From Symbiodinium natans (lineage: Eukaryota > Sar > Dinophyceae > Suessiales > Symbiodiniaceae): DNA of 64,000 nt. The position numbers were made by a program, and so were the translations under genes. Below the pieces are notes generated by a model that was given only the letters and a program-made list of their open reading frames with translations, searched no databases and was not told the origin of the DNA. Shown in pieces: positions 26,931 to 37,162 of this stretch (position 1 is the first letter of the stretch; every line of letters starts with the position of its first letter). Location of the stretch: NCBI GenBank assembly GCA_905221605.1, contig CAJNDS010002143.1, forward strand, positions 124,001-188,000, in the 5' to 3' direction.

Positions 26931-27336
26931 GGCATTCAGAATACAAACCAACCACTTTTTGTTGTGTCTTCTGAACCGACGAAGAAACAGATTGCAAAAT
27001 ATTACATAGCAGTTTTTGCTACATTCCAAGAACATGTCAGAAGATATGATATGATATGAGATAACATCATCTAACTTGATACAACATGGAAAACATGAAG
27101 AGTTAACATGATTCACATGACATGTCATGAAAAAACATGATACCAAGTCATATCACATGATGAACCATGATGTAACATGACATAACATGTTAGCTATACA
27201 TGATGCAACCATAAGAATGGATGAAAAAGCCTGAACAAATACATTAAAAAGTATAATAGAATGCAACCGGATATGATACGACATGATGTGATGTACGCTG
27301 ATATACTAGGATAGCATAGCAAACAAGATAAAATAT
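26931..27336 (+). repeat. AT-rich ACATGA/TGATA low-complexity DNA, left flank of the YR element
   Basis: Degenerate short words (ACATGA, GATATGATAT, CATGATG) without coding potential. The sequence beyond the far end of the mobile element (30401-30660) has the same composition, suggesting that the element split one AT-rich tract. Confidence 0.75.
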
Positions 27337-27589
27337 CATTTCATTCACCGACAAGAATGGAGGGACTAGGATCCTCCTAGCATCACAGCCAAGCTGTCAC
27401 ACCGCAATATACCTTTTTCTTTATTCCACGCTTGCTGTCGTCCAGGTGTGCTCTCACACTTCGTAGAACCCTAAACTCCTTAGGGATAATGCTTTGGAAG
27501 TACGAAGTAGGTCCAGGTCGTTCACTCCTGCAGTCTCACTCTGGACCTGTCACATCTCGCAGCTTTTTCGCAGCTGGATGTGATCCTCC
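27337..27589 (+). repeat. Repeat A, copy 1
   Basis: 253 bp, matching 27807-28069 almost perfectly, except that the second copy has about 10 extra bases after CAGTCTCACTCT. It marks the outer left end of the element. Confidence 0.92.
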
Positions 27590-27686
27590 TGCCCCGCGGT
27601 CGTCACTGACGCTGCCCCATAGTCGAAAGACTTCCTAAAAGCAGGGCGACCCCACGGGGGACCGTGCAATTAGGGCGGGCTGGGTG

Positions 27687-27806
27687 GGACAGAAAAATCT
27701 GTCTTGCCGTTTTGGCTCACAGCCGAGGTGCTTTGAACCAAAAGGCGGGTCGGTAATAGAAATGATACATGTGCACCCAGAGCCTGCCAAACTCTACACA
27801 TGAGTA
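27687..27806 (+). repeat. Repeat B, copy 1
   Basis: 120 bp, identical by eye to 30281-30400. It abuts A copy 2 without any gap. It contains a word (27704-27722) that resembles the dinoflagellate spliced leader. Confidence 0.92.
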
Positions 27807-28069
27807 CATTTCATTCACCGACAAGAATGGAGGGACTAGGATCCTCCTAGCATCACAGCCAAGCTGTCACACCGCAATATACCTTTTTCTTTATTCCACG
27901 CTTGCTGTCGTCCAGGTGTGCTCTCACACTTCGTAGAACCCTAAACTCCTTAGGGATAATGCTTTGGAAGTACGAAGTAGGTCCAGGTCGTTCACTCCTG
28001 CAGTCTCACTCTGCAGGACTCTCGACCTGTCACATCTCGCAGCTTTTTCGCAGCTGGATGTGATCCTCC
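27807..28069 (+). repeat. Repeat A, copy 2
   Basis: 263 bp second copy of repeat A. The coding core begins about 30 bp to its right, where the RNase H frame ends at 28101. Confidence 0.92.
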
Positions 28070-28100
28070 CACTGCACTCCAAAATCTCCCAAAGCACTCA

Positions 28101-28720
28101 CTAAACGAAGTGGAACACCCGCAGTACAGCTGGAATAGGAAGATCCCAGATAATCGCGGGGAACTCTGCGGAAAAATTCGCGAACTGGTGCTTCTGATGC
28201 CACCCATCACGGAAGCCTAACCGACTGATCGCGTCGGCCCAGTTTGATTTCGAAGGGACCCACTCCCAGTAAATCCATGTCTGAAGGGAAAAGAGAGCGA
28301 GATGGATCAACTGAGAGAGTCTCTCCAAGTTCGGCGAATCTGACCGACCTCTGATTAAGCACATCAGGGCAGCAACATTGTCTATGTACCAGACTCCGCG
28401 CCTTCCGCGAAACTTGTCTGGCCTCGCCACCAAGGCGTATAGCACCATGGACAATTCGAGCTGTGCGATCTTATGCTCACCAGGACTCATAGAGTCATAG
28501 AACTGTCTGCCTATATTCGCCACGAACGCCTCGCGGCCTGTAGGCTCTGTGTCCCAAAGAAGGAGGAAACCTCCTGTCCCTTTGGCCACTTCGTCTTCGG
28601 CAGCATCGCTTGCTGCGACAAAACGGTCACACTCGGGTTGGATGACGAAAAATGGCCGAAACGGCTTCACATCCAACACTGCTTGTATAACCTGCAAAGC
28701 TGTGAGCAACGTCGTTCCAA
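28101..28720 (-). pseudogene. Retroelement RNase H domain
   Basis: About 200 residues forming a complete RNase H fold of the DIRS type. The four acidic catalytic residues are visible: Asp in ASDAAED (codon 28605-28607), Glu in QLELSMVLYAL (28455-28457), Asp in WYIDNVAAL (about 28380-28382) and Asp in NWADAISR (28232-28234). It reads in a different frame from the recombinase-like ORF with which it overlaps at 28627-28720, so a frameshift or a decayed join lies between them. Usually RNase H follows reverse transcriptase and precedes the recombinase; here it follows the recombinase and no reverse transcriptase is seen. The RNase H itself looks undamaged. Confidence 0.65.
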
Positions 28721-30265
28721 GTGGCCTTGTGACGCATTTCCAGCATGGCCGCATAAACCAAATGCTTAATACGCACTGACTCATGGTACTTGGTGGCCGC
28801 ATAGTGAACTGGCATTTTCTCCGCGCCCTCCAAGCCTGCCTTGTCGACCCAATCCCCCAGCGCGTTCAACTCACGCGGGGTTAGACGAAGGAGCACACCA
28901 GCCGACGGCATTACTCGCCGCCATGAATATGAGGTGAGCTTCTCAACATCGGCCGTCACGCTCACCATCTCGTCCTGGGTCGCTGCCACGGAGGACGCCA
29001 TGCTCCACGGGTAGCCTTCCTGGTCAAAGGCCATCCCAGCACCTGAACGTCTTGATGGCGGCAAAGCCTCCCACGCGGCCTGCCATGCCGCAGCCCAATC
29101 CCAGCCGCTGCCAAAGCGGGCCGGAACAGACCACAGGAAGCCTCCTCGCAGCCTACGCTGCTTTCCCCTAGGACACATGCAGTGCATTGTGGATTCTGAG
29201 ATTCGGAGGCAACACGAGCGTTTAACGTGGACATCGCCCACCAAATTCATGGCCTCGATCCGGTCTTCAAGCAATGTTAACATCGCGGGTTCCGCTGGAA
29301 TCGCTTGTCCTGAAGGTTTCCGGCTTGATTGTGGCCTGGGCTCATACACGAGCTGGGATACCGGCCATACCAAGGACGCTGCGCCATTGAACCAACGAAG
29401 TGACTGGATTGCTCGTCCCGGTGCCTGTGTGCCACTCTGCAGAAAAGCGTCCAAATCCACCAGATCCAAATCTGCCAAGCCATCTACGCGACCTCGCAGA
29501 ATCTGGAACTGCTTGAGCTCCGCCAAAGTGGTGAGGGCCCTCTTCACCGTGGCCTCTTCTGCTGCCTGGCATTTCTGGGTGGCCACCCGCAAGCAAAGGT
29601 TACACCATTCCCTGTCTCTCGCTGGGGTAAGCGCCCCAGCCGGACGAAATGCACCCGAGGCCACAAAGAAGTTAGCCAAGTCGCCTGCCTGCCCTGACGC
29701 ATCCGCGGCCTGGGGTTTCCTGGGCTTGGCTGCTTTCTGCCCTACCCGGGGTTTGCCGGCCACCACCCTTGGCTTTGGCTTTGACGCCAGAGCAAGCTTG
29801 GAAGACGGCGCAGTCGTTGGGCGAGCTGCGCCGGCTGCAGCGTGCACCAGGCCCACGTCAGGGCTGTTGACCTCTACTGCGGCGCGTGCACGTGCCCAGG
29901 CCTCAGCCACATTCCGACCAGCCATGTCCAACGCATTGGCATACGAATGGAAGGCGTAGGCAAAGTCACCATCGTCCTGCAAACAGAAGGCTGCACGCCA
30001 TGTCGCCACCTGGTTCCGGGATGCGGTCGGGGGCTGGAGGATAGTGTTGGATCTCGACTGCAGAACTCCAGACTGAGATTGCCCCGACAAACCCATGGTC
30101 CTGGAATACGGCCCGCAAGTGGCTCGCAAAGTCCAAGTAGGCCACCGTCGCCAACACCACCTCATCAGTATGATAGGCACTAACAAGTGCAAAGTTGGTT
30201 TCGAGGTTCGCCTCAAAACCCGCATGAGGATGTGTCATACTAAGGGGAGACTCCCTTATTGACAC
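28627..30265 (-). pseudogene. Tyrosine-recombinase-like ORF, frameshifted
   Basis: The N-terminal part reads in one frame at about 30265-30030 (probable start at 30235, MTHPHAG) and continues in another from about 30010 to 28627. The middle is Ala/Lys/Pro-rich (29690-29860). The C-terminal part resembles the catalytic domain of DIRS-type tyrosine recombinases: an Arg-Arg motif (YSWRRVMPSAG, about 28900-28930), then ALGDW (28849-28863), then a Tyr-containing segment (HYAATKYHESV, about 28775-28805). The first catalytic Arg region (about 29180-29220) is less clear. Frame changes near 30030 and 28650 break the protein. The domain call is a judgement from motif order and was not tested with a profile. 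Confidence 0.5.
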
Positions 30266-30280
30266 TCAGAAAGCTCAGCA

Positions 30281-30400
30281 GGACAGAAAAATCTGTCTTG
30301 CCGTTTTGGCTCACAGCCGAGGTGCTTTGAACCAAAAGGCGGGTCGGTAATAGAAATGATACATGTGCACCCAGAGCCTGCCAAACTCTACACATGAGTA
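30281..30400 (+). repeat. Repeat B, copy 2
   Basis: 120 bp, identical by eye to 27687-27806. It forms the outer right end; AT-rich host DNA begins at 30401. Confidence 0.92.
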
Positions 30401-32244
30401 GATATAACATAGTCTTTATATAACGTGGTATAAAAACCTTATTTGACATCATAACGTAATATATAAACCATGATAAGAGATGAACAGGCAGAATAATGTA
30501 CATGATAGACAAAGCAAAATGGAACAAAATGACAAATGACCATGTGCTACAACATAGAATAGTACAAACTGATATGATTTGATATGGGTTGACATAAGAT
30601 CATGTGATAAGGACAGATAAATATCAGATGGCACAGAATGATATAGGTCGCAAGGGAAGGACTGCACAGAGATATTGTTTGCGACTGAGAACATGCCTGG
30701 AGGCCTGGGCACTACATTTGTGAAACTTGCATATGCTTTATGCCTTGCACGGAGTCAAGGGCTGCTCCATGGACGGGCCCTCACGGGCGCAGGACCACGT
30801 GACATGTTTTTGAAACAGTGCTGTCGCGTCGATGATGATCAGGAACACCGCGGGATGCCGTCGGAACGTAATTCTTTGTAAAACACGAGACCTCTCTTGC
30901 TGTCTTTCTCGCCATGCACCTCCAACAGATTTGGCAAGAAATTACAACTGGGAAGCGTCGCACGTGATCTCTTGCGTTAGGTGGACAGTTATGTTTACCT
31001 CCGAATTTAGCTCCTTTACTTGCTTTTGTTCTTGATGCATGCAAGACATGGGGTCCTCGCCTCCAACGTCTTGCAACCGGTGAACTCGAACTATAACAAC
31101 CGAGAAAAATTTGCCCGATCGTAAGTGGAGCGATGGATGATCGACGAAGCCGACATGTTAACTGGGAAAATGATCAGTGTTGCTTCTGAATCTGTACAGG
31201 GATACCTTTCATGACATGCGGATGGAGGCCCGGACCGTGTTGCTTACGAATCTTGAAAGTTTAATGATGTGTTCTTGGGGGGAAGGTGTGAATCTATCAT
31301 TCATGTGAGACAAGGAAAATGCTATAAAAAACGAGAAAGAGAAGAAACGGCTAGAGCGAGACACAGAGACAGACAGAAAGGCCAAGGACTGATGAGAGAG
31401 AGAGAGAGAGAGTGTGAGAGCCAAAGATGAAGAGAGATGGATAAGACACATCCGACGTGCGTACCGAGCGCTTACTGGGAATGCTGCCCAAGCAAGCCCT
31501 TGCGGTTCTTCTGCCCGGTCCTGTGAACGGCCATTTCTGGACAGCCAAGCCTAGGGAAGCATCGCGGAGTCCTGCTCACGGCAAATCGCGTCTCGCTGCC
31601 GCTGCCACTACGCCTGCAGCGAGTTGCTTGGAAGTTCTGGGATGTTTATGGATGTCTTCTTCGGACTTCTAAGATTCTAGGACTCAAGCTTGGAGGCTGT
31701 GCTTGGAAGAGACGTGAAGTCCCAGACACGTGAGGGAAATCCCACCACCCGACAAAGCTCCCTTCTCGACTGAGAACAAAAGCGCTGATGGCCTTATTTC
31801 ACTGCTGCTGCTTGGCATACCGGGCTCCTGTCGATAGCTGCCTCGGTCAGTCTTGCGGACACACTGCAGCTCATTCCGCGCACGTTGAAGCTTTCCAGTA
31901 TCGCATTGTTGAGTAAGGCACCCATGCCGCTTTTGGCAGGCTGTGACTGCAAGCACAACTCACAACTCTGTCGCAAGCTTGGGCAACTATACCTGGCTAT
32001 GTAAGCTAATGACTGCAGCACTGCGATGATTTCGACGAGTTGACAAACATCACAGGTATGGTCTTAAATTACGGCAGGCAAAAACATGGCACATGGACAC
32101 GTGGTATACGCTATCCGCCAAGGCCTCGGGCCGAAGGTGTATAGGTTCTCCTAATCCTCCATCCAAGCGCAAAGCCATATGGAGGACCCCTTTTTTTGCC
32201 TGGAAAAGGGTTCCGACCAGAAAGCGGACGGTTCGCCAGAACAA
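30401..32244. other. AT-rich flank and unassigned DNA
   Basis: 30401-30660 is AT-rich low-complexity DNA like that left of the mobile element. 31290-31440 is purine-rich with a (GA)n run at 31391-31412. No coding region is supported in the remainder. Confidence 0.5.
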
Positions 32245-32330
32245 GCCCCCCACCGCCCCCCCCCCCTCCTCCCCTTCCCCTCCCTTCCCCTCTCCGCGCC
32301 CCTCCGAGCCCCCCCCCCCCCCCCAAACCC
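32245..32330 (+). repeat. C-rich low-complexity tract
   Basis: Runs of C interrupted by T and G, including a stretch of 14 consecutive C residues near 32310-32323. Open Pro-rich and Gly-rich frames across it are compositional. Confidence 0.85.
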
Positions 32331-32371
32331 CCTGGCTTGAGGGGCCTGGCTCAATTTTACGATAACCCTCA

Positions 32372-32518
32372 ACCTGGAACCTTGAACCCTAAACCCAAAA
32401 AAAAACTAAACCCAAACCGTGAACCTTGAGCCCTAAGCCCTCAACCCTAAACTAACCCTTAACCCTCAACCCTCAACCCTAAACCATAAACCCGGAACCT
32501 TAAACCCTAAACCCAACC
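32372..32518 (+). repeat. Degenerate interstitial telomere repeats
   Basis: Many variants of the 7-bp word CCCTAAA (CCCTCAA, CCCTTAA, CCCAAAA), all in the same orientation. This is an ageing relative of the clean array at 47389-47513. Confidence 0.85.
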
Positions 32519-32567
32519 CTTATTGCTTGGGGTCCAGCGACTTGGACGCTGCGGAATCACGCGGATG

Positions 32568-32602
32568 CGCTGGGCCGGGCCGAGGCAGGTCGCGTAGCGT
32601 TA
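32568..32602 (+). repeat. Dispersed GC-rich motif, copy 2
   Basis: Same arrangement as at 22251-22291, with GGCCGAGGC and GGTCGCGTAGCG. It lies directly after the degenerate telomere repeats. Confidence 0.6.
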
Positions 32603-33252
32603 AAATTATACCCTGCAGCACCTTGCGTCACTTTGAACTGCGCGTTGGGCGACCCCCCGCAGAACTCGCGGGGGACTGCAGCAGCTCGCGTGATGATGCT
32701 GATATTGATGCTGTGCTGTTGAAGCTTGTGTTGGGCTTGCTTGGAGTTGTCGGTGATTCGGTTTGCTTGCAGGCGCCTGCGGCAACACGTGCAACAACAA
32801 TCGTTTATGATTTATGATGTTCTGCTCTTCTTCATGCACACCGGGGCTTGCTTTCCCAGGGAGGATTGCTAAAGCTAAGACTCAAAAATGATTACCTTCA
32901 TTCTCGAAGCCGGTCTGCATGGCACCGGCAACTGTTGAACCACTAGGCCACAGCGAGAAGCAGCGAGACTCAGCGATTGCACTGCTTGCCATGCACAGGC
33001 CCAGATGCTACAAGAAACTCTCATAGCACTTTATTCCTGCAATGAGAGAGATCTGCTTGCTGCGCATAGGCTCCAGGATGCTACACCCCAAGCAAGACAA
33101 GCTACTTCAAGAGCCATCGACTGCATTCCTTCGCTATGCGCTCCCCTCGACCATGAGATCGGTCTCTGGCACCCACAATCCACACCGAAAGCCTTGAGAC
33201 TTTCTGCCACGCTTGGCAGAGCGCCGCAGCGGCTCGCAGGGGATTCTGCAGC
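32603..33252. other. No supported gene
   Basis: Downstream region of the kleisin gene. No domain, repeat or convincing exon was seen. Confidence 0.5.
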
Positions 33253-34716
33253 TCAATTGCAGCACTCGGCGACCACGATTGTGCCGAACGGATCCTGTTG
33301 AAGCACATGCAAGTCACCTGCGCTGGCTAGAGCCAGCAACGCAGTGAACGTCATTGCTGCGGTGGTTCGTTCAGCTTCTCCTGGTGGGACCAGTTTCTCA
33401 AATTCAATGCTGTGGCCGTCACGCCGCAAGCAATCCAAGATGATTTGGCCGACCTCTGCTGTGCGGTCATCCTGCACCTCCACATTTGTGCGGTCAGCGT
33501 TGTGGATGTAGTCGTCGCACATTGCAAAGTCCATGTCTGCGTGCTGAGCAGCATAGGAGCCCAGCGTATCCGGCACATATTCTGCATTCACTGCTTGCAC
33601 GTCAGGCTTGGCTTGGGTCCGAGCGTCCGAAGGTGGGAAGTCACAAACTCCACCGAGTAACGATTGAACCTGTGGAAACTCTCCTTGGTCTTTTCCAGGT
33701 CCACTTTCATGATAAAGAGCCATGTCAGGGTCCGCGACCTGCCGGAGCCAAAATCCGAAGTGGTCTGCCTCCAGGAAGCAATCCAAGGAGTTCTCCATCA
33801 CCTCGACCTGGTCCACAGCACCAAGCCGTGGTCGACAAAGACTTTCGTCGTCTTTCAGCTGCCACTCCGCAACCCGCTGAGAAGACATCATCGGGTCAGA
33901 ATCAAAGCCATAGACCAATCCTGGGCGGAGAAGTGCAGCCGTTGCTCTCTCTGTACGGCACCTCTTGAGCGGTCGAGCTGCTTCGTTTCCGGGGTTTCCG
34001 GCATGTCCGGCCTCTCCATGGCCATGAACCCCATGAACCCCATGAACCTCACCAAACTCCATTGGATGGGGCGCACCCATGAGCTGCATCAGGGGATCCA
34101 CCGGCTTTTCCAGGTTTGGCACCTGGCCTTCCACTTGTGCTTCAAGTGGGCCCAGCTCGAATCTCGGAAGCCAGTCCATCTCTGCCTTCTGAGGAAGGGC
34201 CATGTCAGAAGCATTGGGATCCAACAACTGTGGCATGGCCTCTGCAAGTTCAATGCAAGGGAGAACATCCTGAGCGGCGGCACCACCAAGTTGCAAGAGG
34301 GCCCCTTCTTCCAGTGGAGCCTGCGTCCAGTTGAAAGTTTCGCAAGCCTCAACCTTTGCCAAATCCAAGTCCAATGTTAGAGCTGCCTCCATCCGTTGCC
34401 TTTTGGCCGCTGGCAACCTGATTTTGTCTTCCGTGAAGGGTTGGCGAGCAAACATGAGAACCACACGTTCCGAATCGCAGTACAGCGCTCGTGCCCGCTC
34501 GTTGTTCAGAACACAGAAGCCCTTGATCATTGTTCCGTAAACACGTAGAGTGAGCGGCTTGTCGGTGTTTGGCCCATGCTCTTGAATCAAACGATGCACT
34601 CGCTCTTGAATGTCAACATCCACCTGCTTCTTGCGCAAGCGTGTCGTGGATGTCGCTGCCAACCAACACTCTCGCCAGCGCTCATCATAGAGGTCGAAGG
34701 CAACATCATGCGGCAT
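33253..34716 (-). CDS. Kleisin, Rad21/Rec8-like cohesin subunit
   Basis: A single open frame of about 487 residues. The N-terminal kleisin region is visible at residues 8-85: WLAATSTTRLRKKQV, a DIQERV helix, then LTLRVYGTMIKGFCVLNNERA, corresponding to the SMC-binding helix and the 'LRTSGHLLLG' strand region of Rad21. The middle (about 150-400) is acidic and Pro-rich, as expected of the flexible separase-cleaved linker, with a His/Gly repeat near 230-245. The C-terminus (about 440-487) matches the winged helix that closes the ring: FTALLALASAGDLHVLQQDPFGTIVV. In cohesin it would bridge the SMC1 and SMC3 heads. The ATG at 34716 is chosen because an in-frame stop lies just upstream. A short first exon carrying the usual MFY-type start is possible. 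Confidence 0.7.
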   Translation of the reverse strand: MPHDVAFDLYDERWRECWLAATSTTRLRKKQVDVDIQERVHRLIQEHGPNTDKPLTLRVYGTMIKGFCVLNNERARALYCDSERVVLMFARQPFTEDKIRLPAAKRQRMEAALTLDLDLAKVEACETFNWTQAPLEEGALLQLGGAAAQDVLPCIELAEAMPQLLDPNASDMALPQKAEMDWLPRFELGPLEAQVEGQVPNLEKPVDPLMQLMGAPHPMEFGEVHGVHGVHGHGEAGHAGNPGNEAARPLKRCRTERATAALLRPGLVYGFDSDPMMSSQRVAEWQLKDDESLCRPRLGAVDQVEVMENSLDCFLEADHFGFWLRQVADPDMALYHESGPGKDQGEFPQVQSLLGGVCDFPPSDARTQAKPDVQAVNAEYVPDTLGSYAAQHADMDFAMCDDYIHNADRTNVEVQDDRTAEVGQIILDCLRRDGHSIEFEKLVPPGEAERTTAAMTFTALLALASAGDLHVLQQDPFGTIVVAECCN

Positions 34717-35651
34717 CTCTATTCGCAAGCCTCAACTAAGAAAGAACTCGTGAGGCGCGGGAGATACTCGATCAAAACGGCGCCCGGAGAGGAGTTCAGC
34801 AATGTTTGGCAAGGTCGGGACAGTATTCTCGACATGTGGATCAGCGTGTGAAGCATCATGCAAAGGGAACAACACCTATGCTGGGCTTTTGCCCTCGTCG
34901 CACGTCGCTTGCCTTTGGCATATCTATGTACAAAAGGGGCAGATCCGATTTTCGAATCGTCGCCCGGGGAAGCAGAGGACATCGCTCCGAACTAGTTGAA
35001 CGGGTCCGGCTGCAGAATGACCTGACGCAGACGCATGTTCAAGACATCTCTTCTGGCCGCACGAACGGCAGCCTAGGAAATTGGGCCCAAACCAGAAGCA
35101 GGTCACCTGCGTGCCACGCCAAGGATTCGTCCTATGTGAGACAGGAAACATGACGCGCCTAAAAACATGAAACCCGGAAATATAAGGTAGCAGAAGTGCT
35201 TTGGTTTGAAGAAAAGGGCTCTTCCCTGCAATTGTCAACGAGTCACCACAACAAAGGTCAACTGAGAATCGTCCTTGCCAACCGATGGTGTGAGCTGAAA
35301 TCTCAGGTCCTCAAGAATTCACGCTGCCAGATGAGTGATGGAGGCATAGCCTGGGACCCGTCTGACCTGCGAACGCTGATGCCAGCCGACCAGCCTCAGC
35401 ATGGGCTACAGCCACTTTAAGTTCAACCAATGGTCTTTGCCAAATGAGAGCCAGACATCCCTCCCGATGGCCGTACAATATCCTGAGCGGACAACATTGG
35501 CAAAGCTACGGAAAAAGACAAGCCCAGCTCTTGACAGCACCACACTCACTGACATCGAAGGTGCTACGGAATGCAGCCGGTCGTGCACGGCGTTTGCTGG
35601 CAATAGTTGTTGAGGGTCATATAGGTGACTTGACTTGTCAGACAAACCACC

Positions 35652-35906
35652 ATGCCTGTTCACCCAAACCCTGAACTGGAAGAGGTCGTGCCGCCGCCCA
35701 TGCCGATGCTATTTCAGCCTGTTTCATCCTATTTGCTGCACTTTGCGACATCCGACACCTTGTCCTTTGGGACTTCCACTAGCAAGGCGATTCACCAGGA
35801 CGTACCCAGTGCACGCTGGTGCTCTGGGTACAGAGCTACAATGCTATTGAAGCGGAACGTCCTTAAACATTCACTATCGCTACAGGAATGGTTTGGGACT
35901 TTGTGA
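35652..35906 (+). CDS. Weak candidate C-terminal exon
   Basis: An 84-residue plus frame (ELEEVVPPPMPMLFQPVSS near its start, QEWFGTL at its end) with balanced composition. No domain, partner exon or strong acceptor was found, so this could be chance. Confidence 0.2.
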   Translation: MPVHPNPELEEVVPPPMPMLFQPVSSYLLHFATSDTLSFGTSTSKAIHQDVPSARWCSGYRATMLLKRNVLKHSLSLQEWFGTL

Positions 35907-37034
35907 AGTCAAGTCTCATTGAGCTCTCGCCAGCTGGCACGAGCCAGGGCCCCGTGACTCCGGCTTCCTCGAAGTGCAAACTGAAACCGAAACTGCGAGT
36001 AGGCCCAGCTACGCAGCTGCATGCAGCTAAATGCTGCTAAATGCCGCTACCCAGTCTGCAACAGCTTGTCTCAGTTTGACTTGAGGGCGTTGCACTGAGG
36101 TACAGCTTACATGGCTACACCGGAATCACTGCCGCCTCGGAGGCCCCCCTGGTCCAAGATCTGTTCAACGGGCAGTGCCTGGAACAAATGCATGTCGCAC
36201 CATCTCGCATGGCACGATGCAGAATCACTCGTCTTTACATGTCTTCGTGTCTCACGGCGTCTCGTGCCTTCAGGGATGGACAGCTGGGCGACATCAGCAC
36301 CATCAAGGTGTTGAACCTTCTGCCCTATCTGTGCACTCTGTGTAATCTCAGTTGCATCAGCTTCCAAATTGCCTGTGGCTCTCTGCATTTGTGGCTCTGC
36401 ATGCTCTTGCGCTCAGGTCTCTGCACGGCCGGCTCGGACATGGCCATCGTGAAGATTCCCGTCTCCAGGGCCTGACACTCAGTGGTTTGAGCCATGTTCA
36501 GCCTCATGATGGGTGAATCACTAGGATCTCAGTAAGCAGCTGCCCGCGTTGAGCTATCTGTTAGGGGGCTGGGCTTAAGTTCTTGCGGTTTGGGGACATT
36601 TGGACCCGTTTCGGGCTTAGGTCGGTTCTCAAGGTGTTCAAGTCGTTTGGGCGTTTAAGGGTGTTGGGGGCGTTTGGGCCTTTACGGACAGCACTCTTTA
36701 GGATACCATCCCAACGATAGGCATAAAGGTTGAATGGGCCCAGGGCGTGGAAGTCATAATAGGGACTCCCTGTTCCCCACCTCGGGTCGAACTGGGTCCT
36801 TGCAAAGTCTGGTAGGTTGGGAACTTCGGTGCTGAGTTTTTAGGGCCTAAGCCAAAAAAGCCCCATTCATTCTCAACCGTACGTCTCCTGGTAAATACAT
36901 CTTCAACAGGTTTTCCGCTCGAGCCGGGCGAAGGCGGTCCACTCCCAGCGCTTACAATTCCTTCCCTCTCAACCTGGGCTGAGTTGATGTGTGTGTGTCT
37001 CGTGTTCGTGTGTTTGTGTGTCTCTGTGTTCTAG

Positions 37035-37162
37035 GTGTGAATCGCCCGTGTACAGAGCGCCTTGCTCCGGAAGAAGAAGGCAGAGTCTTGGAGAGAAGCA
37101 TTGCGTGCCACCACGTGCTCCGTGCGCGGATCAACCACCTGTACAACCACAGCTTTGGCAGG
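37035..37162 (+). CDS. Candidate internal exon, unrecognised
   Basis: Follows an acceptor GTTCTAG and ends AGG before GTGACT. The frame reads RPCTERLAPEEEGRVLERS and then a His/Arg-rich helix (HHVLRARINHLYNHSFG). Clean splice sites at both ends and helix-like composition support an exon. The gene is unknown. Confidence 0.35.

Larger units (their letters stand above)
27337..30400 (-). mobile_element. DIRS/Ngaro-like tyrosine-recombinase retroelement with split direct repeats
   Basis: Two repeat families border a minus-strand coding core. Read on the minus strand the order is B2, coding core, A2, B1, 97-bp spacer, A1. That is the a1-core-b1-a2-b2 'split direct repeat' pattern of Ngaro/PAT elements. 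The core has a tyrosine-recombinase-like C-terminal region and an RNase H domain. No reverse transcriptase was found, and the reading frame shifts at least twice, so this copy is probably dead or was mobilised by a relative. An alternative view is two tandem insertions of one A...B element: a short internal-deletion form (470 bp) next to a longer form (2594 bp). Confidence 0.65.
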
